The notes beneath the pieces were generated by a model. The model had not been told where the DNA came from. It made no database searches and worked only from the letters and a program-made list of their open reading frames with translations. From Bacteroidota bacterium (lineage in GTDB: Bacteria; Bacteroidota; Bacteroidia; Bacteroidales; WCHB1-69), in the NCBI GenBank assembly GCA_023392945.1, contig JAEWNB010000153.1:1-12706 (forward strand): 12,706 nt of DNA. Direction: 5' to 3'. The position numbers and the translations under genes were made by a program. Within the stretch, counting starts at the first letter, position 1, and each line of letters opens with the position of its first letter. This document shows positions 1 to 7,424 of the stretch, one piece after another.

Positions 1-281
1 TAATTTTCCTAACATTTTTTGCAAGTTTTTCTACTGCAAAGATACTCTTTTTTGCAATATCTTCTTCCTTTTTTTTGATTTATTTTGTTGATATTCAGTT
101 TTTTATACTACTTTTAAGGATCGACTATTTATATTTTAATTTATTTAACGATTAATAAACGACAGCGTCTGCGAACTCCCCTCTCATTGTTAATTTTCAG
201 GAAAAAGGGTTTTCGTAATACCATTGGTTTAAAATTTTATTGTTTTTTCTTCATTTACAGAGCTCTTGTTTTTTATTTTTT

Positions 282-289
282 TACTTTTG
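282..289 (+). promoter_or_regulatory. candidate -7 box of the lysR promoter
   Basis: TACTTTTG matches the Bacteroidota -7 consensus TAnnTTTG and lies 74 bp before the lysR ATG. A -33 TTTG at 19-21 bp upstream is not visible, so this rests on one element. If correct, transcription would start near 295 and the inverted repeat at 328-350 would lie in the 5' leader. Confidence 0.3.
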
Positions 290-327
290 CAAAGTAATGC
301 AATTGTATTTTCAAATCAAAACGGTAA

Positions 328-350
328 ATTTCGATACTCCTTATCGAAAT
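328..350. promoter_or_regulatory. perfect 9-bp inverted repeat before lysR, candidate operator
   Basis: ATTTCGATA (328-336) and TATCGAAAT (342-350) are exact reverse complements separated by 5 bases, ending 13 bases before the lysR ATG. Interrupted palindromes at this position are typical sites for autoregulation by LysR-type proteins. The same sequence could instead form a weak, AT-rich hairpin in the leader RNA. That it is an operator is an inference from symmetry and position. Confidence 0.45.
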
Positions 351-363
351 AAATGATAACAAA

Positions 364-1260
364 ATGGAATTTCGAGAACTAAAAACATTTCAGGTTGCAG
401 CCATCATGCTAAGTTTCAGCAAAGCAGCCGAAGCATTAAATTATGCCCAGTCAACCGTATCATCGCAAATCCAGTCGTTGGAAAACAGTCTGGGGGAAGC
501 TTTGTTTGACAGAACCGGAAACAAAATCACGCTCACAAAAGCCGGTGTGAAGCTGCTTGAATATACGCGGCCGCTGATTGATCTTGAAAAAGAGATCCTG
601 TGCAATTTCAAAAGTCTGAACAGCAGCAACGAAAATCTGGTTATAAAAGCTCCGCATTCGGTTTCTACCTATTTTTTGCCTTCTATCATGAAGGAATTTC
701 AACTGATGTTTCCCAAAATCGGGTTTGACCTCGACGGGTGTCTGAGCTACAATATGAACGACATCTTTAATGCGGGACTGATTGACCTGGCCTTTCTTTT
801 TACCGATAATTTTAGCGATAAGCTTCTGCATGTTGAAGAATTGGCAAAGGTAGAACTTGTTTTTGTGTCGAATCCGCGAGATGATGTCTATAACGGCACC
901 ATAAATTCCGTAGCCGACTTTAACGATAAAATCCTTTTATTCGCCAAGTCCGACTGTAACTACCGGAAAATTTTGGAAAAAATGCTTGCGGATGCCAACA
1001 TAACGCTGAAAAAAAAGATAGAGATCAACAATCCCGAAGCCGTAAAACAACTCCTGATGCTGGGTGGTAACGGGGTGGCCTTATTGCCTAAAATAACCAT
1101 AGCAAAGGAACTTGCCGACAACTCCCTGAAAAGCCTGAAATGGAACGGCCCCGATTTTAATATAAAGTTATATATGGTTTGGAATAAAGAAAATAAGCAA
1201 TCAGACGCGGCACAGGCTTTTATCCATACCGTTCGCAATTCTTTCAAACAGAAAAATTAA
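364..1260 (+). CDS. LysR-type transcriptional regulator
   Basis: A 298-residue protein of typical LysR-family length. Residues 1-60 form the winged helix-turn-helix: the recognition region around residues 16-42 (SFSKAAEALNYAQSTVSSQI) and the wing LFDRTGNKITLTKAG (47-61) are textbook LysR sequence. Residues 62-88 form the linker helix and about 90-298 the two-lobed effector-binding domain. It acts in the cytoplasm as a DNA-binding regulator responding to a small molecule. The effector cannot be read from the sequence. It stands alone on the plus strand and converges on the isochorismatase-like gene. ATG 364 is chosen because the DNA-binding domain begins immediately there and an operator-like palindrome lies just upstream. 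By eye its codons use more G and C (gcg, ccg, cgg) than the AT-rich genes to the right. The target is unknown; autoregulation is likely. Confidence 0.93.
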   Translation: MEFRELKTFQVAAIMLSFSKAAEALNYAQSTVSSQIQSLENSLGEALFDRTGNKITLTKAGVKLLEYTRPLIDLEKEILCNFKSLNSSNENLVIKAPHSVSTYFLPSIMKEFQLMFPKIGFDLDGCLSYNMNDIFNAGLIDLAFLFTDNFSDKLLHVEELAKVELVFVSNPRDDVYNGTINSVADFNDKILLFAKSDCNYRKILEKMLADANITLKKKIEINNPEAVKQLLMLGGNGVALLPKITIAKELADNSLKSLKWNGPDFNIKLYMVWNKENKQSDAAQAFIHTVRNSFKQKN

Positions 1261-1262
1261 TT

Positions 1263-1329
1263 TGTAGAGACCACGCCCATTTTCCGCGACAATCTGTTTA
1301 TTTAAGACGCGATAAATCGCGTCTCTACA
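1263..1329. repeat. REP-like palindromic element
   Basis: TGTAGAGAC (1263-1271) and GTCTCTACA (1321-1329) form a perfect outer inverted repeat. Inside the right part, AGACGCGAT (1305-1313) and ATCGCGTCT (1316-1324) form a nearly continuous 20-bp palindrome. The TAGAGACGCGAT...ATCGCGTCTCTA pattern resembles short interspersed palindromes that I recall from cyanobacterial and Bacteroidota genomes; this is recollection and was not searched. It lies between two converging genes and may also act as a bidirectional terminator. Confidence 0.55.
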
Positions 1330-1352
1330 TAAATTTATTTACCTATTACATA

Positions 1353-1376
1353 CCACAAAAACCTTGGTTTCTGTGG
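1353..1376. terminator. hairpin between convergent genes, possible terminator
   Basis: CCACAAAAACC pairs with GGTTTCTGTGG around a two-base centre: ten of eleven positions pair, with one A-C mismatch. It lies 35 bp beyond the stop of the isochorismatase-like gene and 92 bp beyond that of lysR. Neither strand has a clear T-run after the stem, so an intrinsic terminator is only suggested. Confidence 0.35.
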
Positions 1377-1411
1377 CACATGATAGCTATTGGAAATACT
1401 TATTTATATGA

Positions 1412-2008
1412 TTATTTCTCAGAACTTTCAACTATTAGCTTCACTACACCATAGCCAATGGCATCAAACATATCTTCAATTTGGTTTGTATAGTCGGAAT
1501 TATGGCTCATAATGGCATCCTTAACCATAAAAGCTTTATAATCGTGGTTTTGTGCCCCGATCCAAGTTGCCAGAACACACCCGACAGAACTCAATCCACA
1601 GAGAAATAAGGTATTGCATCCTTTCTCCTTGAGAACTTTATCCAAGTCGGTCTTATTGAACCCATCCCCATAAGTCTTAATTACTTTAGCATCATTTTCA
1701 TTAATTAAAACGGTAGTTGGGAATTCAAACTCTTCACTACCCGGTTCCGGTCCTGATTGAATATCATGATGGTAAATTCTTATGATAGGATAGCCATTGC
1801 TCCGGAAAAGCTCAATTAACCCGTTGATGTAGTACAAACCCACCTCTTTTTCTCTTTCGGGAACCATTCTTAAATATATGTTTTGAATGTCAATGATTAC
1901 CAAGGCCGGTTTAATTTGATCCTTGGTTTGCTCTTGTTGATCCTGTGAAAATGATTTACCCGAAATAACGGCTAACAGAATCATCATGATAATAGCTACT
2001 TTTTTCAT
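1412..2008 (-). CDS. exported isochorismatase-family cysteine hydrolase
   Basis: A 198-residue protein with an N-terminal signal peptide (Lys2-Lys3, hydrophobic 4-16, cut predicted after SFS at residue 21, leaving Gln first). The mature part is an isochorismatase-fold hydrolase. The three family catalytic positions are recognisable: Asp40 in LVIIDIQN, Lys111 in VIKTYGDGF, and Cys144 in GLSSVGCVLAT, which also carries the usual cis-peptide turn. Members hydrolyse isochorismate, nicotinamide, carbamoyl compounds and similar substrates; the substrate here cannot be read. Most relatives are cytoplasmic, so a signal peptide is notable and places this enzyme in the periplasm or on the surface. It is 117 bp downstream of the channel gene on the same strand, with its own possible promoter box in the gap. 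The lysR gene converges on it, and regulation by that LysR protein is not indicated. Confidence 0.85.
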   Translation of the reverse strand: MKKVAIIMMILLAVISGKSFSQDQQEQTKDQIKPALVIIDIQNIYLRMVPEREKEVGLYYINGLIELFRSNGYPIIRIYHHDIQSGPEPGSEEFEFPTTVLINENDAKVIKTYGDGFNKTDLDKVLKEKGCNTLFLCGLSSVGCVLATWIGAQNHDYKAFMVKDAIMSHNSDYTNQIEDMFDAIGYGVVKLIVESSEK

Positions 2009-2095
2009 TGTAATTTTTTTTACTTGTTTTATTTAATTTATATACAACTTACTACGCCATTCTGAAACCCTTAAATCAGATTTTCATTGGCACCG

Positions 2096-2103
2096 CAAAA
2101 GTA
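2096..2103 (-). promoter_or_regulatory. candidate -7 box for the isochorismatase-like gene
   Basis: On the minus strand this reads TACTTTTG, matching TAnnTTTG, 87 bp before the ATG at 2008. No TTTG at -33 is visible, and the upstream part would overlap the end of the channel gene. The gene may instead, or also, be read through from the phosphatase-channel transcript. Confidence 0.35.
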
Positions 2104-2125
2104 TGAATTATTCTTTTGACTCATC

Positions 2126-3373
2126 TTACATTTCACTCTTTTTAGCCACTTCTCTTTGATAGGCTCGAATTTCAAAAAAGTCGAGTACCGAATAGATATA
2201 GTCGAAAATGTCAGCCTGAATTCTTTCATATTCAATCCAATCCGTTGTATTGACAAAGAAATAGAGATTGAGAGGCAATCCGAATTCATTTGGGGGTAAT
2301 TGTCGAACCATCATGGTAGCGTTCGCATTCACTTCAGGATTATGTTTCAAATATTCAATAATATAAGCTCTCAAAACGCCCACATTGGTTTGATGTCTTC
2401 CTTCAGGAACAAGCCCATCTTTATAGTTTCGTTCGGCATTATAAGTAGCAATTTCTAATTCCATTTTCTCGATATATTCTTTTAAGATGCTCACTTCTTT
2501 ATACTTGGCAATCATTTCAGGCGAACAGGGCTTAATAGTTGTTATATCGATGTTAAAAGTACGATTCACACGGCGAATTCCTTTTTCCTGCATCCCTCGC
2601 CAGTTCTGGAACGAGTCGGCCACCATTTGCCTAACCGGAATAGTAGAGACGGTATTATCAAAATTACGAACCTTCACCGAAACAATATTAATCTCTTCCA
2701 CCACCCCGTCAACAGCGAATTTGTTCATGGTAATCCAATCTCCGTTTCTCACCAAATCGTTGGAAGAGAGCTGGATACTACTGACAAAGCCCAGAATAGT
2801 ATCCTGAAACACCAATAATAACACGGCAGAAAAAGCGCCGATACCTGCAATAAGACCGACCGGGGATTTATTGATAATGATGGAAATCATCATCACTGCC
2901 GCAATAAGCCAAAAGAAAATCATCACCACTTGGACATAGCTTTTGATGGGTTTATCTTTGGTTGCCTCTTTTTGAAGCAGGACATCGGCAATCATTTTAA
3001 GGACTGACGAGATAATCAGCGTGATAATGATCACTAAAAAGATATTGACAACTGCCGAAAAGAAGCCTTCGCTGTTGCTTCCCATCACGAAGCACTGAGA
3101 GATTATCTTTTTAATAGAGAAAGCAGGGATTGCCATGGCAAAATAAATCAGGAGCTTTTCGTCCAACATCGACTGTTTCCATAAAGAGGGACGTCGTCGG
3201 TTCGAAAAACGGAGCGAATAAATGGCAATCACCCTGATCAGATAGTAGAGAATGGTCCAGACAAAAAACAATCCGACCATAATAATCAGGGCAGTGACTA
3301 TTTTTGACCAGGAACCCGGAAAGCCCAGAGCATTAAAAAAATTAAGCAGAAATTCGCGAATCCAATGAAACAT
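2126..3373 (-). CDS. ybdG: MscS-family mechanosensitive channel, YbdG type
   Basis: A 415-residue inner-membrane protein, the same length as I recall for E. coli YbdG (miniconductance MscM type). Hydrophobic segments lie at about 23-50, 72-90, 103-133, 146-168 and 171-200. The last is the pore-lining helix, with the small-residue pattern GLIAGIGAFSAVLLLVFQD followed by ILGFVSSIQL. The cytoplasmic beta domain carries hallmarks shared with YbdG: NDLVRNGDWI (205-214), VKVRNFDNTVSTIP (233-246), SFQNWRGM (254-261), MMVRQLPP (354-361) and EYERIQADIFDYI (381-393). Channels of this type open on hypo-osmotic membrane tension and release solutes. The start at 3373 lies 43 bp downstream of the alkaline phosphatase stop with no promoter or terminator visible between, so the two are probably one transcription unit. 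Assignment to the YbdG branch rather than small MscS rests on the C-terminal motifs and length. Confidence 0.92.
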   Translation of the reverse strand: MFHWIREFLLNFFNALGFPGSWSKIVTALIIMVGLFFVWTILYYLIRVIAIYSLRFSNRRRPSLWKQSMLDEKLLIYFAMAIPAFSIKKIISQCFVMGSNSEGFFSAVVNIFLVIIITLIISSVLKMIADVLLQKEATKDKPIKSYVQVVMIFFWLIAAVMMISIIINKSPVGLIAGIGAFSAVLLLVFQDTILGFVSSIQLSSNDLVRNGDWITMNKFAVDGVVEEINIVSVKVRNFDNTVSTIPVRQMVADSFQNWRGMQEKGIRRVNRTFNIDITTIKPCSPEMIAKYKEVSILKEYIEKMELEIATYNAERNYKDGLVPEGRHQTNVGVLRAYIIEYLKHNPEVNANATMMVRQLPPNEFGLPLNLYFFVNTTDWIEYERIQADIFDYIYSVLDFFEIRAYQREVAKKSEM

Positions 3374-3416
3374 AATACATATTTTAGGTTAGTAATGCTA
3401 AAAGAAAATAAAGCAA

Positions 3417-5078
3417 CTATTTCTCGAAATATTTTCTCAATTCTTTAGGTAAATAAAAAGTTTGATTTTTATCTACATAAATAATGAGAGAATTTAAATA
3501 TATTTTTTCCTTATTAAAAATCACATAGTTGGTATAGCTTTCTATTTCCATACTATTTTTTTTATCTCTGACAGTAAGAATATATTTATCAGGGGCAAGG
3601 CTGTCAACAGCACATTTTACATTTTTAAGATTTCCGAAAACATCCTGATGTTTCGCAAACAAATTATCCGTAAGTGCGGGTAATTGTTCCTCCAGGCCGA
3701 GCTGATGACAAAGATAGCGGTTAATATCAATATTACTATTCAAGCCGGTCGGGATTTGATTGGTTGGATGATAAACAGCCAGAAAGACATCCTCGCCTGT
3801 ATGACCGTAAGTAGTAAACCCAATAAAAGTTCTGTCATACAGAATCTTGGAAACGGCATATTGAAGTGTCAGCGGAGAAGCAGCATCCTTGTTTTTCAGG
3901 GGAGACATTTTATAATCTTTGGCCGCATAGAGCAGATTAATTTCAGTATCGGATAAAACAATATTATAGTACTTTTTAAAGAGAGATTTTATTTCCTTGG
4001 GTTCCGTTATTTGCAAAATCTTGGTCATTTTCTCGGTTGACAAAGTATACTCTTTCAATGGTTTCATAATAGTATCCAGAGAAAGTTTATCATAGCCGGA
4101 ATTTGCATTTCTATTGCCCATACTAATACCGCTATTTCCATGGTCGGGAAGGACAATTACCACTGTTTCGCCGTTTCGGTTAGCAAAATCGAGCGCTTCT
4201 TTCACGGCATCATCGAAAGCAAGGAACTCCGTAATCATCGTTTTGGCATCATTATCATGGGCTGCCCAATCAACTTTACTCCCCTCAACCATAAGGAAAA
4301 ACCCATTTTTATTTTGGGAAAGAGTTTGGATGGCTTTGCGTGTCATTTCAGCCAGCGATGGCGTTTGAAGCGGGTCTCTGTCTATTTCATAGGGCATTTC
4401 TTCCGGATTAAAAAGAGCCCAATAGCGAGTGGCTTTACAATTCTGAAAAGCAGCTTTATCATTTAGAATTACTTCACTGCCGGTACTGCGAAGATAATTT
4501 TGTAACGAAGCATTCAAGAAGTTAGTTCCGCCCCCGACAACAACGTCAATATCATTATAAACCATTTGTTTAGCAATAATATTATAGTCACTTCTCTTAT
4601 ACCAATGGGCTGCACAGTCGGCAGGCGTTGCATGGGTAAAGTAGCAAGTAAAGACCAATCCCTTGGATTTGCCGTAGAGATAGTCAGCAGCTTCCTGAAC
4701 CGTCACCATGGGTTGATAGCGACGGGCAGAATCAATTGGCAGAAGATCATGAGAACTCTTCAAAGGATACATAGAGACGAAACCTGTTTGGGTAGGCTGA
4801 CCGGTCACGTAACAGGAAGTAGTCGGGGCAGAATCTCCGATGGGAGCATCGGAAGAGTGCGTCTTCACCAATCCGCAGATATAGGGGTCAACAGCCAATT
4901 CGGTTTGAGTAGAATCCAAATAAAACTGATACCATCTGGCAAGGGAAAGCACATTGGCAGAGGTTCCGTCCGGGATCATCAGAATAACATTTTTTATTCT
5001 GTTATCCTGGGCAGTAACGATATTAACAATCAGGGATAAGAGGAGACAAACAACAAAAAGAGACTTATAATTCTTCAT
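3417..5078 (-). CDS. exported alkaline phosphatase (PhoA superfamily)
   Basis: A 553-residue phosphatase that releases phosphate from phosphomonoesters outside the cytoplasm. A signal peptide (Lys2, Lys5, hydrophobic 7-22, cut after VTA before Gln24) exports it. Active-site motifs are in family order: metal ligand Asp37 in MIPDG, nucleophile Ser83 in GDSAPTTS, THATPA at 148-153, the metal-ligand set Glu265, Asp270, His274 in VEGSKVDWAAH, Asp312-His313 in LPDHGNSG, and His426 in YGHTGED. ATG 5078 is preferred; an in-frame ATG at 5090 would add only MLLF before the basic n-region. After the catalytic domain, about 70 residues (482-553) form an extra segment that looks beta-rich and resembles no sorting domain I know, so the enzyme is probably periplasmic or membrane-associated rather than a type IX cargo. 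It has its own promoter, divergent from serC, and leads into the channel gene. No Pho box was recognised. Confidence 0.92.
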   Translation of the reverse strand: MKNYKSLFVVCLLLSLIVNIVTAQDNRIKNVILMIPDGTSANVLSLARWYQFYLDSTQTELAVDPYICGLVKTHSSDAPIGDSAPTTSCYVTGQPTQTGFVSMYPLKSSHDLLPIDSARRYQPMVTVQEAADYLYGKSKGLVFTCYFTHATPADCAAHWYKRSDYNIIAKQMVYNDIDVVVGGGTNFLNASLQNYLRSTGSEVILNDKAAFQNCKATRYWALFNPEEMPYEIDRDPLQTPSLAEMTRKAIQTLSQNKNGFFLMVEGSKVDWAAHDNDAKTMITEFLAFDDAVKEALDFANRNGETVVIVLPDHGNSGISMGNRNANSGYDKLSLDTIMKPLKEYTLSTEKMTKILQITEPKEIKSLFKKYYNIVLSDTEINLLYAAKDYKMSPLKNKDAASPLTLQYAVSKILYDRTFIGFTTYGHTGEDVFLAVYHPTNQIPTGLNSNIDINRYLCHQLGLEEQLPALTDNLFAKHQDVFGNLKNVKCAVDSLAPDKYILTVRDKKNSMEIESYTNYVIFNKEKIYLNSLIIYVDKNQTFYLPKELRKYFEK

Positions 5079-5160
5079 AAAAAGTAACATTAAAATCGGT
5101 TATCAAAATGGGAGAAAATAGGCTCATAATGAATCACTTTTTCAAAAAAAAGAGAAAGAA

Positions 5161-5191
5161 CAAAGCTAAACAGATAAGGCAAAAATACAAA
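5161..5191 (-). promoter_or_regulatory. promoter of the alkaline phosphatase-channel unit
   Basis: On the minus strand, TTTG (5191-5188) and TAGCTTTG (5168-5161) are separated by 19 bp, which fits the Bacteroidota -33/-7 promoter (TTTG, 19-21 bp, TAnnTTTG). Transcription would begin near 5153-5156, leaving a leader of about 75 bases before ATG 5078. Confidence 0.65.
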
Positions 5192-5212
5192 AATTCTTCT
5201 TAGTTTAAATTA

Positions 5213-5242
5213 TTTGGATTATAGAATATATTTGTATCTTTG
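5213..5242 (+). promoter_or_regulatory. promoter of serC-serA
   Basis: TTTG (5213-5216) and TATCTTTG (5235-5242) are separated by 18 bp, one short of the usual Bacteroidota range, and lie about 43 bp before the serC ATG at 5285. The leader that follows is A-rich with no Shine-Dalgarno motif, as is usual in this phylum. The upstream element of the phosphatase promoter is only 21 bp away on the other strand. Confidence 0.7.
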
Positions 5243-5284
5243 CAATCAAGAAAAACCAAAAAATTAAAATCTAAATATTTTATT

Positions 5285-6358
5285 ATGAAAAGAGTACACA
5301 ATTTTAATGCAGGACCATGCGTCCTTCCAAAAGAAGCCATTAATGCATCCATCGAAGCATTAAAAGATTTTAGCGGCACAGGCATGTCTGTTATTGAAGT
5401 ATCCCATCGTTCCAAAGAGTGGCAAGCAGTCATGGATGAAACTGAAGCTTTATGGAAAGAGCTTTTAGAAATTCCTGATGGATATAAAGTTCTCTTTTTA
5501 GGGGGCGGAGCATCCACACAGTTTTTAATGGTTCCGATGAATTTCCTTGAAAAGAAAGCAGCATATCTTGAAACCGGTGTTTGGGCAAAAAAGGCAATCA
5601 AAGAAGCCAAAGGTTTAGGAGAGATTGAAGTTGTTGCATCCTCTGCAGAAACTACTTTTAACTATGTTCCCAAAGGATATACCATTCCCAAGGATGCCGA
5701 TTATTTCCACATTACTACTAACAACACAATTTACGGAACTGAACTTAGAGAAGATATAAACTCTCCCATTCCACTTATTGCCGACATGTCTTCCGATATC
5801 ATGAGTCGTCCCGTTGATGTTAGCAAATACGCTCTCATTTATGGTGGTGCACAAAAGAATGTAGGTCCTGCCGGAGTTACTTTTGTAATTGTGAAAGAAT
5901 CCTTACTGGGAAAAGTAAGTCGTTACATTCCTACTATGCTTAAATATCAAACTCATGTTGATGAGAGTTCCATGTTCAACACTCCTCCTGTATTTTCCAT
6001 TTTTGTAATGAAAGAAACTCTAAAATGGGTTAAATCATTAGGCGGATTAAAAGCAGTTGAAAAAATGAACATTAAAAAAGCAGACTTGCTTTACAATGAG
6101 ATTGACAGAAACAGCATGTTTGTAGGAACAGCAGAAAAAGACAGTCGTTCCAGAATGAATATTTGTTTTGTTATGAAACCTGAATATAAGGACAAAGAAG
6201 ATGCCTTTATGAGTTTTGCAAAAGAACGCGGAATGGTGGGAATTAAAGGACACCGTTCAGTAGGCGGTTTCAGAGCATCTGTTTACAATGCATGTCCAAT
6301 TGAAAGTGTTCAGGCATTAGTTGATTGTATGCAAGAATTTGAAAAATTAAACAAATAA
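5285..6358 (+). CDS. serC: phosphoserine aminotransferase
   Basis: SerC converts 3-phosphohydroxypyruvate and glutamate to 3-phosphoserine and 2-oxoglutarate, the second step of serine synthesis in the cytoplasm; many SerC enzymes also serve pyridoxal phosphate synthesis. The 357-residue length matches the family. Recognisable motifs are the N-terminal VHNFNAGPCVLP (4-15), VIEVSHRSKEW (36-46), FLGGGASTQF (71-80), HITTNNTIYGT (142-152) and the cofactor-binding GGAQKNVGPAG, with Lys191 as the expected Schiff-base lysine; VGGFRASVYNA lies near the C-terminus. ATG 5285 is chosen because family members begin at this NFNAGP segment. An in-frame TTG at 5240 would lie inside the -7 box and add a charged tail with no family match. 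The stop is 4 bases from the serA start, so the two are translated from one transcript. Confidence 0.97.
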   Translation: MKRVHNFNAGPCVLPKEAINASIEALKDFSGTGMSVIEVSHRSKEWQAVMDETEALWKELLEIPDGYKVLFLGGGASTQFLMVPMNFLEKKAAYLETGVWAKKAIKEAKGLGEIEVVASSAETTFNYVPKGYTIPKDADYFHITTNNTIYGTELREDINSPIPLIADMSSDIMSRPVDVSKYALIYGGAQKNVGPAGVTFVIVKESLLGKVSRYIPTMLKYQTHVDESSMFNTPPVFSIFVMKETLKWVKSLGGLKAVEKMNIKKADLLYNEIDRNSMFVGTAEKDSRSRMNICFVMKPEYKDKEDAFMSFAKERGMVGIKGHRSVGGFRASVYNACPIESVQALVDCMQEFEKLNK

Positions 6359-6362
6359 GATC

Positions 6363-7280
6363 ATGAAGATATTAGTAGCAACAGAAAAACCATTTGCGAA
6401 AACCGCTGTTGACGGTATTCGCAATATCATTGAAAAAGCCGGATATGAATTGGCATTATTAGAAAAATACACGGATGTAGGGGATTTTCACAAAGCAGTG
6501 GCTGATGCAGATGCTCTGATTGTACGTTCCGACAAAGTGACCAAGGAAGTGGTTGATGCTGCCAAAAAATTAAAAATAGTGGTTCGTGCCGGTGCCGGTT
6601 TCGACAACTTGGATTTGGCTGCATGCACTGCCCGCAACATCGTTGCCATGAACACTCCCGGACAGAATTCCAATGCCGTTGCAGAACTTGCCATTGGCAT
6701 GATGATTTATATGTCCAGAAACTCTTTCAATCCGGGAACCGGATCTGAGTTAAAAGGAAAGAAACTCGGAATTCATGCTTACGGTAATGTTGGAAAATTA
6801 GCAGCAAAAATTGCCAAAGGTTTTGGAATGGAAGTATATGCTTTTGATCCTTATGTTTCTGCAGAAGCTATGAAAGCCGAAGGCATTATTCCTGTAAATA
6901 GTGCTGAAGAGCTCTATACAACCTGCCATTTTGTTTCTTTGCATATTCCTGCCAATGAACAAACCAAAAAATCCATCGGCTACAATTTACTCTCCAAAAT
7001 GCCAAAAGGCGGATGCTTAATTAACACAGCCCGCAAAGAGGTCATCAATGAAGAAGAAATAGTAAAAGTGATGGAAGAGAGAGCCGATTTAAAATATGCC
7101 ACTGACATTGCTCCTGAAAATAAAGATATTATGTCTGAGAAGTTTACCACACGTTTCTTTGCAACACCAAAGAAGATGGGTGCTGAGACTGCCGAAGCCA
7201 ATATCAATGCCGGATTGGCATCCGCTAATCAGATTGTCAATTTCTTTAAAACCGGTGATACCAAATTTAAAGTAAATTAA
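6363..7280 (+). CDS. serA: D-3-phosphoglycerate dehydrogenase, short ACT-less form with active-site Lys
   Basis: SerA oxidises 3-phosphoglycerate to 3-phosphohydroxypyruvate with NAD, the first step of serine synthesis, feeding SerC encoded immediately before it. At 305 residues it lacks the C-terminal ACT regulatory domain, as in type III enzymes. Features are VRAGAGFDNLDL (74-85), NTPGQNSNAVAE (97-108), the nucleotide-binding turn GIHAYGNVG (136-144), in which Ala139 takes the place of the first Gly of GxGxxG, Asp162 after the second beta strand (NAD preference), and the catalytic Arg224 in NTARKEVI. The family His that normally follows TP is Lys270 here (TPKKMGAETAEAN), the pattern known from the Entamoeba/Bacteroides branch (type IIIK). 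The usual DVFxxEP Glu is not at its canonical place; Glu252 lies one residue earlier. From memory, Bacteroides often has a DUF1015 gene next; here a terminator follows directly. Confidence 0.95.
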   Translation: MKILVATEKPFAKTAVDGIRNIIEKAGYELALLEKYTDVGDFHKAVADADALIVRSDKVTKEVVDAAKKLKIVVRAGAGFDNLDLAACTARNIVAMNTPGQNSNAVAELAIGMMIYMSRNSFNPGTGSELKGKKLGIHAYGNVGKLAAKIAKGFGMEVYAFDPYVSAEAMKAEGIIPVNSAEELYTTCHFVSLHIPANEQTKKSIGYNLLSKMPKGGCLINTARKEVINEEEIVKVMEERADLKYATDIAPENKDIMSEKFTTRFFATPKKMGAETAEANINAGLASANQIVNFFKTGDTKFKVN

Positions 7281-7303
7281 TAACAGCTGTTCAGTATATC
7301 TTT

Positions 7304-7332
7304 AAAATCCCCGATTACTCGGGGATTTTTTT
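7304..7332 (+). terminator. intrinsic terminator of serC-serA
   Basis: AAAATCCCCGA (7304-7314) and TCGGGGATTTT (7319-7329) form a perfect 11-bp stem with a TTAC loop, followed by more T (7330-7332). It begins 23 bp after the serA stop and separates the serine operon from the surface-protein array. Confidence 0.92.
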
Positions 7333-7424
7333 ATTGAGTAAAAAGAATTGAATTGAAAAAATAAAATCACTACTCAGGCAACAAAAAAAAGTCAACTGCG
7401 TCATTAATTTTGAAATAAAAAATG

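Larger units (their letters stand above)
1..363. other. AT-rich intergenic region upstream of the LysR gene
   Basis: No convincing coding frame is seen on either strand here; the stretch is rich in T and A runs. On the minus strand, 37-44 reads TATCTTTG, a good Bacteroidota -7 box, which could serve a leftward gene outside the window, but I see no -33 TTTG at the right distance. The right-hand end holds the candidate lysR promoter (282-289) and an inverted repeat (328-350), listed separately. LysR-type genes are often divergent from a target gene, so a leftward target gene just beyond position 1 is plausible but not shown. Confidence 0.6.

Noticed and set aside
37..44. Minus-strand TATCTTTG as promoter of a leftward gene
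   Set aside because: A good -7 box, but no -33 partner and no gene inside the window; mentioned only under the intergenic region.
4114..5039. Plus-strand open frames opposite the alkaline phosphatase
   Set aside because: They are shadows of a gene whose active-site motifs are all intact; no recognisable domains.
5079..5090. Upstream ATG of the alkaline phosphatase
   Set aside because: It only adds MLLF in front of a normal basic n-region; the start at 5078 gives a better signal peptide.
5240..5284. Extended TTG start for serC, 15 residues upstream
   Set aside because: It lies inside the -7 promoter element, and the added residues do not match the family, which begins at the NFNAGP segment.
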